Of a stretch of DNA of 64,000 nucleotides, positions 27,859 to 37,190 are shown in pieces. Source of the DNA: Chryseobacterium sp. SC28 (GTDB lineage Bacteria; Bacteroidota; Bacteroidia; Flavobacteriales; Weeksellaceae). The notes under the pieces were generated by a model. It saw nothing but the letters and a program-made list of their open reading frames with translations, did not search any database and was not told the DNA's origin. The stretch's first letter is position 1. Every line of letters starts with the position of its first letter. Both the position numbers and the translations under genes were made by a program. Location: positions 124,001 to 188,000 of the forward strand of contig NZ_QOVY01000002.1 of the NCBI RefSeq assembly GCF_003932955.1, read 5' to 3'.

Positions 27859-28938
27859 TTACATAAAACGTTCGCCTTTTTTCAGATTTTTTAGATCGAG
27901 AACGTAATCTTTGATCAGTTGGTCGTTATCTCTTGGGCAGATCAATAAAGCTTTGTCGGTATCTACGATGATGTAATTTTTAAGACCATCGATGATGGCT
28001 ACTTTATTTGGATTCTTGAGTCTGATGACATTGCCTTTGGCGTTGTAGGTCAAGACGTTTTTGCCATTGATGGCGTTGTTGTCGTTATCTTTTTTTGCAT
28101 TGGTGTATACGGAGGTCCAAGTGCCGAGATCGCTCCAGCCAAGGTTGGATGGGATCACATAGACGTTGTCGGCCTTCTCCAATATGCCGTTGTCTATGGA
28201 TATTTTGCTCACGGTAGGGTAGATTTGGTCGATGCATTCTTTTTCCGCTTCGCAGTTGTACTCGCAGCTGTCGAACTGGTTGTACATCTCGGGAAGATGC
28301 TTTTTGAAAGCGGAAATAATGCTTTTCACACTCCAAACAAAGATGCCGGCATTCCAAAGAAAATCTCCCGACTCCAAAAAGCTTTTCGCAATTTCCAGAC
28401 TAGGTTTTTCGGTAAATGTTTTGACTTTGCAGTAGTTTTGATCCTTTTGCTGGATGAACTGGATGTAGCCGTAGCCGGTATCGGGACGTGTGGGTGTGAT
28501 TCCCAAGGTTACCAAATAATCATTTTCCGAAGTCAGGCGGAACGCCAGTTCTACTTTTTCGATGAAGGCGCTCTCTTTCAGAATCAGTTGATCGGCGGGC
28601 ATCACAATGATATTGGCTTCGGGATTGACGGCTTCAATTTTTTTGGCCATATACAGATTGCAGGCCGAGGTATTTTTCATTGCCGGTTCGCCTACGATAT
28701 TTCCGATAGGGATATCGGGCAATTGCTGTTGTGTCAGTTCTACATATTCCTGATTGGTAATGATGTAGATGTTTTCTGTGGGGATCAGTTGGCGGATTCG
28801 GTCATAAGTCTGCTGAATCATTGTTCTTCCGGTACCTAAAATATCGTGAAATTGTTTTGGAAATTTTTGAGTGCTCATCGGCCAAAACCGGCTTCCGATG
28901 CCTCCTGCCATGATGACACAGTACTTATTGTTGCTCAT
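27859..28938 (-). CDS. Mannose-1-phosphate guanylyltransferase
   Basis: A 359-residue nucleotidyltransferase making GDP-mannose from GTP and mannose-1-phosphate. The activation loop is AGGIGSRFWPMSTQKFPKQF (11-30); VMPADQLI, GYGYIQFIQQ, FTEKPS and LWNAGIFVWS are the conserved substrate-binding regions. It lacks the C-terminal isomerase cupin seen in bifunctional ManC proteins. GDP-mannose feeds surface polysaccharide or glycoprotein synthesis. The start overlaps the end of the upstream SprT-like gene by 14 nt, so the two are co-expressed. Confidence 0.92.
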   Translation of the reverse strand: MSNNKYCVIMAGGIGSRFWPMSTQKFPKQFHDILGTGRTMIQQTYDRIRQLIPTENIYIITNQEYVELTQQQLPDIPIGNIVGEPAMKNTSACNLYMAKKIEAVNPEANIIVMPADQLILKESAFIEKVELAFRLTSENDYLVTLGITPTRPDTGYGYIQFIQQKDQNYCKVKTFTEKPSLEIAKSFLESGDFLWNAGIFVWSVKSIISAFKKHLPEMYNQFDSCEYNCEAEKECIDQIYPTVSKISIDNGILEKADNVYVIPSNLGWSDLGTWTSVYTNAKKDNDNNAINGKNVLTYNAKGNVIRLKNPNKVAIIDGLKNYIIVDTDKALLICPRDNDQLIKDYVLDLKNLKKGERFM

Positions 28939-29530
28939 TTATTGTTATTTTTTCGACCTTTGCCAAAGGTCTGAATAGATACTTTTTGGAGTTTTTCCTT
29001 CGGAGGCAAAGATATAACTTTTTCTTTTTTTCCAGGACTACGTAGGTGTCGCCTTTGTAGATAAATTCATCATTAATTAACAATTCCTCAACAAAGACGG
29101 CATTCTCAGCCGGATTTTCGATATGGAAATAGCGAACCAGCTCCGGGCTGGCCATAAAATTGGCTTTCGGGTTTCGGGAGAAGTTTAAAATAATAGGTTT
29201 CAAATCATCGCTGTAAACATCGATACTTTCCAAAAGCATCTCACGAAAAGTATCTTTCCACTCCTGCCCGTGGGCGCTGATCCGGAACTTGAACTTTTCA
29301 AACGCGATAAGATGTGCCAGCTCGTGTGTCAACACAAAAAAGAAAAGTTGCTTGTCTAAGGTGGCATTGACGGTAATCTGATGCGATTTGTCGGGCAATC
29401 GGCGATAATCTCCCAGTTTGCTTGTTCTGCTTTTGGTAATTTTGATATGGATGTAGTAGTCCGAAAACCATTTTTTAAGGTGATGAAAGGTGTGATCCGG
29501 AAGATATTGCTCCAAAATATTAATTGACAT
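28925..29530 (-). CDS. SprT-like zinc metalloprotein
   Basis: A 201-residue protein with a SprT-type HExxH zinc motif, VLTHELAHLIAFEKF (about 75-89). Downstream His of ISAHGQEWKDTF supplies the third ligand, as in SprT/Spartan proteins. The C-terminal part (FVEELLINDEFIYKGDTYVVLEKKKKLYLCLRR) is a small beta-rich, basic domain. In eukaryotes Spartan repairs DNA-protein crosslinks; the bacterial role is unproven. ATG at 29530 is preferred over the open frame to 29563. It overlaps the guanylyltransferase gene by 14 nt. Confidence 0.82.
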   Translation of the reverse strand: MSINILEQYLPDHTFHHLKKWFSDYYIHIKITKSRTSKLGDYRRLPDKSHQITVNATLDKQLFFFVLTHELAHLIAFEKFKFRISAHGQEWKDTFREMLLESIDVYSDDLKPIILNFSRNPKANFMASPELVRYFHIENPAENAVFVEELLINDEFIYKGDTYVVLEKKKKLYLCLRRKNSKKYLFRPLAKVEKITINEQQ

Positions 29531-29633
29531 CGGACAAATCAAATTATCGGCAAAAATAGTCATTAGCTGGGATTTTAAAGAATTTATAGCAACTTATTCA
29601 TATTTTTCTTAAATTTCCGATAAATTGTAACCG

Positions 29634-31328
29634 TTGAATAAATATGGTTTTTTTTACTTGCTGCTGCTCCTAATTGTCGCATGTTCTCCCAAGGATGACT
29701 CCCAGAAGACTCCAAAAACGGATCATAATCCGGCAGATGTTTACTTTGAAAAAGCTTTGGTCTTGATGGACAACGATCTGGATAGTGCTTTTCTGTATCT
29801 AAATCGGGCGCAGGATCTTTATCAAAAAAGAAATGACAGTTTCGGGCTGGGAAAAACGTATGCGAAAATGGCTATCGTTCAAGAGCGGGCCGGCGATAAT
29901 TTTGGAAGTGTCGAAACAGGTCTTTTGGCTACAAAATTTCTAAAAGAAGAAGACACGGCACAATACGGTGCCTTGTTCCTCAACTATAATAATCTGGGGG
30001 TCTCGTGCAACAATCTCAAAAACTATGCGGATGCCAAGCGGTTTTATCGCAAAGCAGCAAAATTCGTCAAAAATCCCATACATCGGCTGATGGTGGCAAA
30101 TAATATGGCTATCGTTTTCCATAACGAAAAGCAGTACGGCCAAGCGGTGGACATATTCTCCAAACTTTTGGACAGCGTGGGATCCCAGAGCAAATACTAT
30201 CCAAAACTACTCCTCAATTTTAGCAGATCCAAATGGTATCAGGACAGAAATTATAACCCCGTAAAAAATTATCTGAAAGCCGAAAAACTAAGTCAGAACT
30301 TCGATGACGACTGGACGAAAGATGCGGCCTATGCTTACTTGGCTTCTTACTATTTGAACAAAAACAATGACTCTGCCAGGCTGTACGCCAACAAAATGCT
30401 TGATCTTGCCTACAAATTAAAATATCCCACAGACCAGTTGGAGGCTCTGCAAATCTTGATAAAAATCTCCGGTGGATCGCAAGTTCAAAAATATTTTAAT
30501 ACCTATTGCAAAATCCAAGACGAGCTCATCACGAAGCAAAACAGAGCCAAAAATCAGTTCGCACTGATCCGGTTTGAAAGTGAAAAAATGAAGGTTGAAA
30601 ATTTGAACTTACAGAAACAAAAAACAATCATCGAATATAAAGTTCTGCGCCAGAAAATAACCAATATTTTTATGATTATAATCATTATCATCCTTGCAGT
30701 TACCGTCTTTTGGTGGTCTCGGCGCAAAAGGCAAAGGCTGATTGCAGAAGCCAACCAACGGCTGCAGGAGCAACGGTTGGATTTCTCCAAAAAAGTTCAC
30801 GACGTGGTTGCCAACGGCATTTATGAAGTGATGGCCACGATAGAAAATCAACCCGATGTGCCAAGAAAGCAAATACTGGATAAGCTGGAACTGATGTACG
30901 AAAAATCGCGCGATCTGTCTTACAACAATGATCGGCATCAGGAGTTCAACGAAAAGATATCCAGTCTCGTAAGCTCTTTCCACAATGCCGAGACCAAGGT
31001 CGTCATTATCGGGAACGACCCGGATTTTTGGAAAGACATCGACGGTTTTTCCAGAGAGGAATTGTTCCAGATCATTCGCGAACTGCTGGTCAATATAAAA
31101 AAACACAGCAATGCCACGCAGGTTATCTTAAAATTTGTGAACGAAGAAGGAGCGCACGAGATCCGATATGCCGACAATGGCGTAGGGCTTCCTGAGAATT
31201 TTCCGGAAAAAAACGGATTGAAAAATATAAAAGCAAGATTGAAACAGATGGATGCCCGGCTGGAGATAGAAGAAAGCCGGCAGGGTTTAAAAATGGTAAT
31301 CAAACTTAAGAAAGAAAATGTTCAATAA
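29634..31328 (+). CDS. TPR-containing sensor histidine kinase (NarL/LytS-like)
   Basis: A 564-residue kinase. TTG at 29634 gives a lipoprotein-like signal (LLLLLIVACS, Cys17); no ATG lies upstream of it. Tetratricopeptide repeats fill about 35-320, outside the membrane; a coiled coil precedes one transmembrane helix (about 343-362, IIIIIILAVTVFWW); then a HisKA_3-like helix with FSKKVHDVVANGIYEV (His) and a HATPase domain (ELLVNIKKHSNATQVIL, DNGVGLPE, NGLKNIKARL). It phosphorylates the response regulator encoded next, whose start overlaps its last 11 nt. The signal is unknown. Confidence 0.88.
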   Translation: MNKYGFFYLLLLLIVACSPKDDSQKTPKTDHNPADVYFEKALVLMDNDLDSAFLYLNRAQDLYQKRNDSFGLGKTYAKMAIVQERAGDNFGSVETGLLATKFLKEEDTAQYGALFLNYNNLGVSCNNLKNYADAKRFYRKAAKFVKNPIHRLMVANNMAIVFHNEKQYGQAVDIFSKLLDSVGSQSKYYPKLLLNFSRSKWYQDRNYNPVKNYLKAEKLSQNFDDDWTKDAAYAYLASYYLNKNNDSARLYANKMLDLAYKLKYPTDQLEALQILIKISGGSQVQKYFNTYCKIQDELITKQNRAKNQFALIRFESEKMKVENLNLQKQKTIIEYKVLRQKITNIFMIIIIIILAVTVFWWSRRKRQRLIAEANQRLQEQRLDFSKKVHDVVANGIYEVMATIENQPDVPRKQILDKLELMYEKSRDLSYNNDRHQEFNEKISSLVSSFHNAETKVVIIGNDPDFWKDIDGFSREELFQIIRELLVNIKKHSNATQVILKFVNEEGAHEIRYADNGVGLPENFPEKNGLKNIKARLKQMDARLEIEESRQGLKMVIKLKKENVQ

Positions 31329-31980
31329 AATCCTTATAGCAGAAGATCACGAGTGCAGTAATCTTTCTGTACAGAAAGTTTTGGAGGATTTGAAAATCCC
31401 GAAAGTAGATCACGTATATTATTGCGATGATGCCCTTTCTTACGTCAAAAAATCCTTGGAATCCCGACCGTACGACTTGCTGATAACGGATCTTTCCTTC
31501 GAAGAAGATCACCGAAAGCAAATTATAAAAAACGGTCGTGAGCTGATAAAGTGCTGCAAAGATGCGAGCCCGAGTCTCAAAGTAATCGTTTTCTCCTTGG
31601 AGCACAGACTTGGCGTCATTGATCTGCTTTTTTAGGAGTTTAAGATTGATGCCTTCGTGCGCAAAGCAAGATCCGACGCCAAGGAATTAAAAAAAGCCAT
31701 TGAAGTCGTGAGCCGGGGCGAAACTTATATTTCGCACGACCTTCAACATCCGGTGAAAAGCGTGAACACGTTGGAGTTTAGCAATTACGACCTCATCATA
31801 TTAAAATTACTTTCAGACGGCGTTTTGCAAAAAAATATTCCGGAGATTCTGCAGGAAAGGGATATTCACCCCAATAGTCTTAGCAGTGTAGAAAAAAGGA
31901 TGAATGCCATGAAACTTGCATTAGCGGTAAAAAACAACGAGCAATTGATTGCCAAATGCAAAGATCTGGGCATATTCTGA
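31318..31980 (+). pseudogene. LuxR/NarL-type response regulator interrupted by an in-frame amber codon
   Basis: The receiver domain (MFNKILIAEDHECSNLS..., DLLITDLSFEED with the phospho-acceptor Asp) ends at TAG 31633-31635. The same frame then continues without a break (EFKIDAFVRKARSDAKELKKAIEVV) through the linker and the helix-turn-helix NYDLIILKLLSDGVLQKNIPEILQERDIHPNSLSSVEKRMNA to TGA at 31978-31980. Without the TAG it would encode a normal 220-residue regulator. One base change, likely GAG to TAG, explains it. Either the system is recently inactivated, the base is a sequencing error, or some read-through occurs. The kinase partner upstream is intact. Confidence 0.85.
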
Positions 31981-32060
31981 ACTACACATTAGCACAAGAT
32001 AAAAAAATTTGCCTTTTTATATGCAATATTTTTAGTTTCTAATGCTTGTGGAAATTTTCT

Positions 32061-32068
32061 TAATTTTG
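32061..32068 (+). promoter_or_regulatory. TAnnTTTG -7 box of ffh
   Basis: TAATTTTG, 25 nt before the ffh ATG. No well-spaced -33 element is seen. Confidence 0.4.
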
Positions 32069-32093
32069 TAATCTTAAAATACGACAACAGATT

Positions 32094-33458
32094 ATGTTTA
32101 GCAGTTTACAAGATAAGCTCGATAAAGTCCTTCATAACATTTCCGGACGCGGAAAAATCTCGGAAATCAACGTTGCAGAAACCGTAAAAGAAATCCGCCG
32201 CGCCCTCGTAGATGCCGATGTGAACTACAAAGTTGCAAAAGATCTCACAAAACGCGTGCAAGACAAGGCATTGGGTCAAAACGTGCTTACCTCTCTCACG
32301 CCGGGTCAACTGATGACGAAAATCGTTCACGACGAGTTGGTAGATCTGATGGGCGGCAGCCAAGAAGGCATCAACCTTTCCGGGAAACCCAGCGTAATCC
32401 TCATTGCCGGTCTCCAAGGTTCCGGAAAAACGACTTTCTCCGGGAAGCTGGCCAATTACCTCAAACAAAAACGGAACAGAAAACCCCTTTTGGTGGCTTG
32501 CGACGTGTACAGACCCGCCGCAATAGATCAATTGAAAGTTCTTGGCAGCCAGATCGATGTCGAAGTCTATACGGAGCCCGAAAACAAAAATCCAACTTCT
32601 ATCGCAGAAAATGCCATCGAATATGCAAAATCCAACGGTTTTGATACCGTCATCATAGATACTGCCGGCCGCTTGGCGATAGATGAGCAGATGATGATCG
32701 AAATTAAATCCGTACGCGACGCCATAAAGCCCGGCGAAACCTTGTTCGTCGTCGATTCGATGACGGGTCAGGATGCTGTGAACACGGCAAAGACCTTCAA
32801 CGATGTTCTTAATTTTGATGGCGTTGTTCTTACAAAATTAGACGGCGATACCAGAGGAGGTGCCGCTTTGACGATACGTTCTGTTGTAGAAAAGCCCATC
32901 AAATTTATCTCCACAGGAGAGAAAATGGAGGCCTTGGATCTTTTCTATCCAGAAAGAATGGCAGACAGAATCCTTGGGATGGGAGACGTGGTTTCCTTAG
33001 TAGAAAGGGCTCAGGAACAGTTCGATGAAGAGGAGGCGAAAAAACTTCAGAAGAAAATTGCCAAGAATGAATTTGGTTTTGATGATTTCCTAAAACAGAT
33101 CAATCAAATCAAAAAAATGGGAAATATGAAGGATTTGATGGGGATGATCCCCGGCGTGGGCAAAGCAATCAAAGATGTGGACATCAACGATGACGCTTTC
33201 AAACACATCGAAGCCATCATCTACTCTATGACACCGGAAGAACGAAGGCGGCCTTCTATCATCAATGTATCCCGAAAGCAGAGAATTGCGAAAGGAGCCG
33301 GCAGAAAATTGGAAGAGGTAAATGCGCTGATAAAGCAGTTCGACCAAATGGGAAAAATGATGAAGATGATGCAAGGCCCTCAGGGCAAACAAATGATGCA
33401 GATGATGAGCAAGATGCCCAATATGCCGGGAATGGGCGGCGGCCTTTTCGGGAGATAA
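32094..33458 (+). CDS. ffh: Signal recognition particle protein Ffh (SRP54)
   Basis: A 454-residue GTPase that binds 4.5S RNA and signal peptides of membrane proteins. The N domain (1 to about 90), G domain with Walker A GLQGSGKTT (about 106-114), ACDVYRPAAIDQLK, DTAGRLAIDEQM, TKLDGDTRGGAAL, and the methionine-rich M domain (from about 310; ending QMMQMMSKMPNMPGMGGGLFG) are complete. An ISAs1-type remnant begins almost directly after the stop, so the native terminator may have been displaced. Confidence 0.96.
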   Translation: MFSSLQDKLDKVLHNISGRGKISEINVAETVKEIRRALVDADVNYKVAKDLTKRVQDKALGQNVLTSLTPGQLMTKIVHDELVDLMGGSQEGINLSGKPSVILIAGLQGSGKTTFSGKLANYLKQKRNRKPLLVACDVYRPAAIDQLKVLGSQIDVEVYTEPENKNPTSIAENAIEYAKSNGFDTVIIDTAGRLAIDEQMMIEIKSVRDAIKPGETLFVVDSMTGQDAVNTAKTFNDVLNFDGVVLTKLDGDTRGGAALTIRSVVEKPIKFISTGEKMEALDLFYPERMADRILGMGDVVSLVERAQEQFDEEEAKKLQKKIAKNEFGFDDFLKQINQIKKMGNMKDLMGMIPGVGKAIKDVDINDDAFKHIEAIIYSMTPEERRRPSIINVSRKQRIAKGAGRKLEEVNALIKQFDQMGKMMKMMQGPQGKQMMQMMSKMPNMPGMGGGLFGR

Positions 33459-33901
33459 TTTCTTCTGAGCTTAATCGGCATGCGAAACCGCAGTTCCTCG
33501 GCTGCTTTTTCCATCAATAGCAATTTGATTATTCGATTCGGTTTTAATATCCAGAAGCTCATGAAGCCAACCAATGAACAGCGATTGGAATTTTTCGGGA
33601 TCAAATAAGGAGAAAAACCGATTGAAAGTATCGTGAGACGGGATTCCGTTGGTTAAATCCAAATATTTTGAGAGAAATTCTTTTCTTGATTTTCCAAAAT
33701 CTGCAACTTCTTCCCAATCTACTGCATTGCAAATGATCGCAAGAATGGTAATGAATACAATATTTTCTACAGGATGTAATTTTTTTCTCTCCAATCTAAA
33801 GTCTTGAATGTTTTTTGCAAACTTAAGTAATTTATTCATATCTATCTGATTTTCAGATAAATATACGAAAAATTATTTGAAAAACCAAATATAAAACCCT
33901 G
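33459..33901 (-). mobile_element. Truncated ISAs1-family insertion sequence
   Basis: The element is read on the minus strand. Its 5' end is probably CAGGG at 33901-33897, matching the CAGGG ends recorded for ISAs1-family elements; the transposase start follows 58 nt later. The 3' two thirds of the element are missing, and the remnant abuts the ffh stop codon. Confidence 0.65.
33471..33839 (-). pseudogene. ISAs1-family transposase, N-terminal fragment
   Basis: A 122-residue remnant. It shows the N-terminal DDE-associated region (RRKKLHPVENIVFITILAIICNAVDWEEVADFGKSR in the family pattern, here beginning LERKKLHPVEN) and ends just after the first catalytic Asp in QIAIDGKSSRG. Complete ISAs1 transposases are about 370 residues, so two of three catalytic acids are absent and the product cannot transpose. 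The final residues TAVSHAD come from the junction or have degenerated. Confidence 0.85.
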
Positions 33902-33982
33902 AATTTCAGCAATTTAATGAAAATTATTTGAAATATTTTTTAATGCGTTTGGCCAGCTCTATCATTTTGGTTCATTTTTATT

Positions 33983-36900
33983 TCAAATATAAATCACATC
34001 CGTCTTCAAAACTTTTTCGCCAAATTGTTCCAACTTGGTTTTATAAAGCTCCACTTGCTTTTGATCCTTTTCTTTCTCCAATCCGGTTTTGAAATCGATG
34101 ATGATGAAGCCTTCTTCTGTTTTGATAAGCCGATCCGGCCGGTAGGTTTTGGAAACGCCATCTTCGGTAGCAAGCAAGTCTCTTTCATTTATAATCGTGA
34201 GATTGTCTGCAAAATAAGAAGCAAAACGGCTATCGTTTAGGATTGTTTCAATTCTTTGCAGAATCGATTTTTGCTCATCTTCGGTAATCGTTCCTTCCAT
34301 CAGATAGGCATTCAGAACTTTCGGCAGATCTTTTTTTGTTCTGATTTTTGATAAGATTTCGTGCGCAAAAATCCCCATCCGAACGTGTTCTACGCGGGTT
34401 TGATAATTTTTGGATGTCGTGGCGATTTCGATATTCGAGGTCTTTTCCTTTTTTTGAGAAATAGAGCGGATGCTCTGGGACTTAGATTCTTTTTTCTCTC
34501 TCTGTTTTTGCTTTTTCAATCGTTCCGGAGACACTTCGTAAACATCGAAAGAATCAAGTTTTTCACCATTTTCTGCAGGCTGAAATTGCTTTGCAAAATC
34601 AAATAATTCCAAATGATTGGTGGTCTGGTTCGGCTTTTCCAGATAGAGGAAGAGCTGCTCCACAGGCCGCGTGGTTGCTACATATTGCAGGCAGAAACGA
34701 TCGATTTTGTTTCGGTAAGAATGGATCAAATTGAAGTCTGCCGATTCCCCATCATACCGTTCCAACGCTGGCGAAAAAGGCTTTAAAATCACCGTTTTCA
34801 GCGCATCCTCGCTTCCCAGATCAAACCATTGCGAGAACTTTTTGTCTTTGTTTTCATTTCTCATCGGTAGGAAAACGATCGGGAACTCGAGGCCCTTCGC
34901 CTTATGAATCGTCATAATCTTGATGGCATCTACGTTTTCGCTCGCTTGAATGCTGATTTTCGAGGCTTCATCTTCCCAATATTGTAGGAAATCCTTCAGC
35001 GTTGCTCCCAAATTTTGAGTGTAATTATGAAGCATCTCGAGGAAGTTCAGCAGGAAATCGGTTTCTTTGTTTTCTACCGAAAATTCGTGAACATAATATT
35101 CGATGTAATTATACAGATTAAGTGTCGGAATGTCTGTCTGCACGAGCTCTACATCATATTTTCTTTGGATGAAGTCTTCTATATCTTTCTTGTTTGCCAA
35201 TCGCAGAATTGCTTCCATTTCCGAAGTGAAATCCGCCATCTCAATTCTGCCCGCCACATTCAAAAAATACATCATTTTGACCAAAGCTTGGCGATTTTTC
35301 GGAACCAAATTCCATTTTAGAAATTCTATCAAAGCCTTTATGGTAAAGGATAAATCCAACGTAAGACCTTTTTCCGAAATCGTTTTGATGTAGGTTTCTT
35401 TCCCTCTGTAAATGACCTTCAAACTGCCCAAAAGTTGAGAATAACTGAAGATCTCAATATTGCCGCGGCAGAGTATCGTGATATCGGAAAAATCGAAACC
35501 GTTGTCCAGACTTTCTTGGATGTCCTGATGCATCTTCTCTACCACCGACTCGTAAAAAATATCTTTGTTGCTGTTTTCCACAAGATGGATTTTTACGCGC
35601 CCATCCATCGTAGATTTTGGCTCTTGCAAAGCGCTCTCGCCGAAGATTTTTTGATGTTCTTCATTCAAATCTTTGGACATAAAATCGTACAATTGATTAT
35701 TAAAATCGACAATATTCTTTGCGCTTCGCCAATTGAAGCCCAGATTTTCTAAGCTCGCCAATTTCGGCGTAGTTTCTTTTCCATTGATGATGTTTAGCAT
35801 CAGCTGGCTCTCGCCCCCTCGGAATCTGTAGATGCTTTGTTTGGGGTCGCCCACGATGGTAAAGCTGGTATTTTCGGAGGTGATGCAGTTGTCGCGCAGC
35901 GGGAGGAAGTTCTGCCACTGCATCGTAGAAGTATCCTGAAACTCGTCGAAGAAATAATGCTGAAACTGCGTTCCGACTTTTTCGTAGATGAAGGCAGATG
36001 GCTCGTTTCGGAGATTTTCGTTAATCAAAATATTAAATTTGGAAAGCAAAACCAAATCGTTTTCTTCCTCTATTTCCGATAGTTTCTTTTGGATGTCGGC
36101 GTTCACTTTTAGCGGAAGAATGGCTTTCAATATTTTTTGTTTTTTCTCAGCATCGATGTAGAGTTGGATGCTTTCTTCCCGCCACGAAATCAATTGTGGG
36201 AGAATCTCCAATATCTCCGCTTGCTTGCGTTTTCCTTTTGCGGAAGCGCCTTTCAGAAAGCTTTCTAATTTGGATTCTTCTGAGTTTGAGGGGAGCGGAA
36301 ATTTGTCAGTCTTTTTGGTATGAAAGTCCAGCATTTTGACGAAAAAACCTCCGATGCCCTTTGTTCCTTCCGCAAAATCTTCGATTTCCAGGCCTTTGCT
36401 TTTGATTAATTCCAAAGCCTTCTTTGCGATTTGCAGCGATTGCGATTTCAGATCCCGAATGCTTTCTCTCAGCTCCGTTTTTTTATGTTCATACGCGTCC
36501 CATTCAAAATCTTTGTTGGCTTTCAAAGGCTCGTAATGTACATCGTTTACAAATTCTTTTGCCGTTTTGTACAGGGTTTGGTTTAGGTTGATCCGCTCGT
36601 TATTGTCCAAATTGTAATGCACATAATCCATAAAAGCATCGGAAACGCGTCCGTCTTCACCGATTTCGTTCAGCATTTTGTCCACCGCTTCTATCAGGTA
36701 AGGTTCGGATTGGATTTCCAAATTGAAATTCTGTGGCAAACCCAATTCATAAGAAAAGCTCTTGACCAATCGGGAATTGAACTTATCGATCGTGCCGATA
36801 TTCAGCGTAGAATAGTGGTGCAGAATATAATCGAGGATTTTCTGAGACCGCTCGTGCAGATCTTTAATAGGAATTTTATACCCTTGATTTGCCAATTGTT

Positions 36901-37141
36901 CCTGAATATTTTTAAGATCCTGATTTTCGGAGTAATTATCTTTTACGAATTCGCCCAGATAGAAAAGGATCCGTTCCTTCATTTCATTGGCTGCTTTGTT
37001 GGTGAAGGTGAGTGCCAAGATGGTTCGGATGGCATCGGATTGATTGGGAAATCTAAGGCAAATCATCAGGATATGCTGCACGAGGCGGTAGGTTTTGCCG
37101 GAGCCGGCAGAGGCATTGATGACGGTGTAAGAGTTTTGCAT
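33983..37141 (-). CDS. AddA/RecB-like UvrD-family helicase-nuclease
   Basis: A 1052-residue superfamily 1A helicase fused to a nuclease. Motif I is NASAGSGKTYRLVQHI (9-24), motif II FDEFQDTSTMQW, motif III VGDPKQSIYRFRGGE, and a later motif IMTIHKAKGLEFPIVFLP. The C-terminal RecB-type nuclease shows RPDRLIKTEEGFIIIDFKTG (the D...DxK core). It should process double-strand DNA ends for RecA. In other Bacteroidota an AddB-like partner usually lies beside it; none is visible here. The upstream gene on the strand, rnhB, is 49 nt away and probably co-transcribed. Confidence 0.88.
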   Translation of the reverse strand: MQNSYTVINASAGSGKTYRLVQHILMICLRFPNQSDAIRTILALTFTNKAANEMKERILFYLGEFVKDNYSENQDLKNIQEQLANQGYKIPIKDLHERSQKILDYILHHYSTLNIGTIDKFNSRLVKSFSYELGLPQNFNLEIQSEPYLIEAVDKMLNEIGEDGRVSDAFMDYVHYNLDNNERINLNQTLYKTAKEFVNDVHYEPLKANKDFEWDAYEHKKTELRESIRDLKSQSLQIAKKALELIKSKGLEIEDFAEGTKGIGGFFVKMLDFHTKKTDKFPLPSNSEESKLESFLKGASAKGKRKQAEILEILPQLISWREESIQLYIDAEKKQKILKAILPLKVNADIQKKLSEIEEENDLVLLSKFNILINENLRNEPSAFIYEKVGTQFQHYFFDEFQDTSTMQWQNFLPLRDNCITSENTSFTIVGDPKQSIYRFRGGESQLMLNIINGKETTPKLASLENLGFNWRSAKNIVDFNNQLYDFMSKDLNEEHQKIFGESALQEPKSTMDGRVKIHLVENSNKDIFYESVVEKMHQDIQESLDNGFDFSDITILCRGNIEIFSYSQLLGSLKVIYRGKETYIKTISEKGLTLDLSFTIKALIEFLKWNLVPKNRQALVKMMYFLNVAGRIEMADFTSEMEAILRLANKKDIEDFIQRKYDVELVQTDIPTLNLYNYIEYYVHEFSVENKETDFLLNFLEMLHNYTQNLGATLKDFLQYWEDEASKISIQASENVDAIKIMTIHKAKGLEFPIVFLPMRNENKDKKFSQWFDLGSEDALKTVILKPFSPALERYDGESADFNLIHSYRNKIDRFCLQYVATTRPVEQLFLYLEKPNQTTNHLELFDFAKQFQPAENGEKLDSFDVYEVSPERLKKQKQREKKESKSQSIRSISQKKEKTSNIEIATTSKNYQTRVEHVRMGIFAHEILSKIRTKKDLPKVLNAYLMEGTITEDEQKSILQRIETILNDSRFASYFADNLTIINERDLLATEDGVSKTYRPDRLIKTEEGFIIIDFKTGLEKEKDQKQVELYKTKLEQFGEKVLKTDVIYI

Positions 37142-37190
37142 CCTTATTTATATATTAAGGAAGCAATTTACAAAATAGTTTTAAAAAAGT

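Noticed and set aside
31633-31635. TAG as a sense codon (genetic code change or selenocysteine-like recoding)
   Set aside because: An intact release factor 1 is encoded in this window and several intact genes here end in TAG. A point mutation or sequencing error is simpler.
33840-33982. Second inverted repeat or target-site duplication for the ISAs1 remnant
   Set aside because: Only one end (CAGGG near 33901) is recognisable; no matching direct repeat was found beside the ffh stop.
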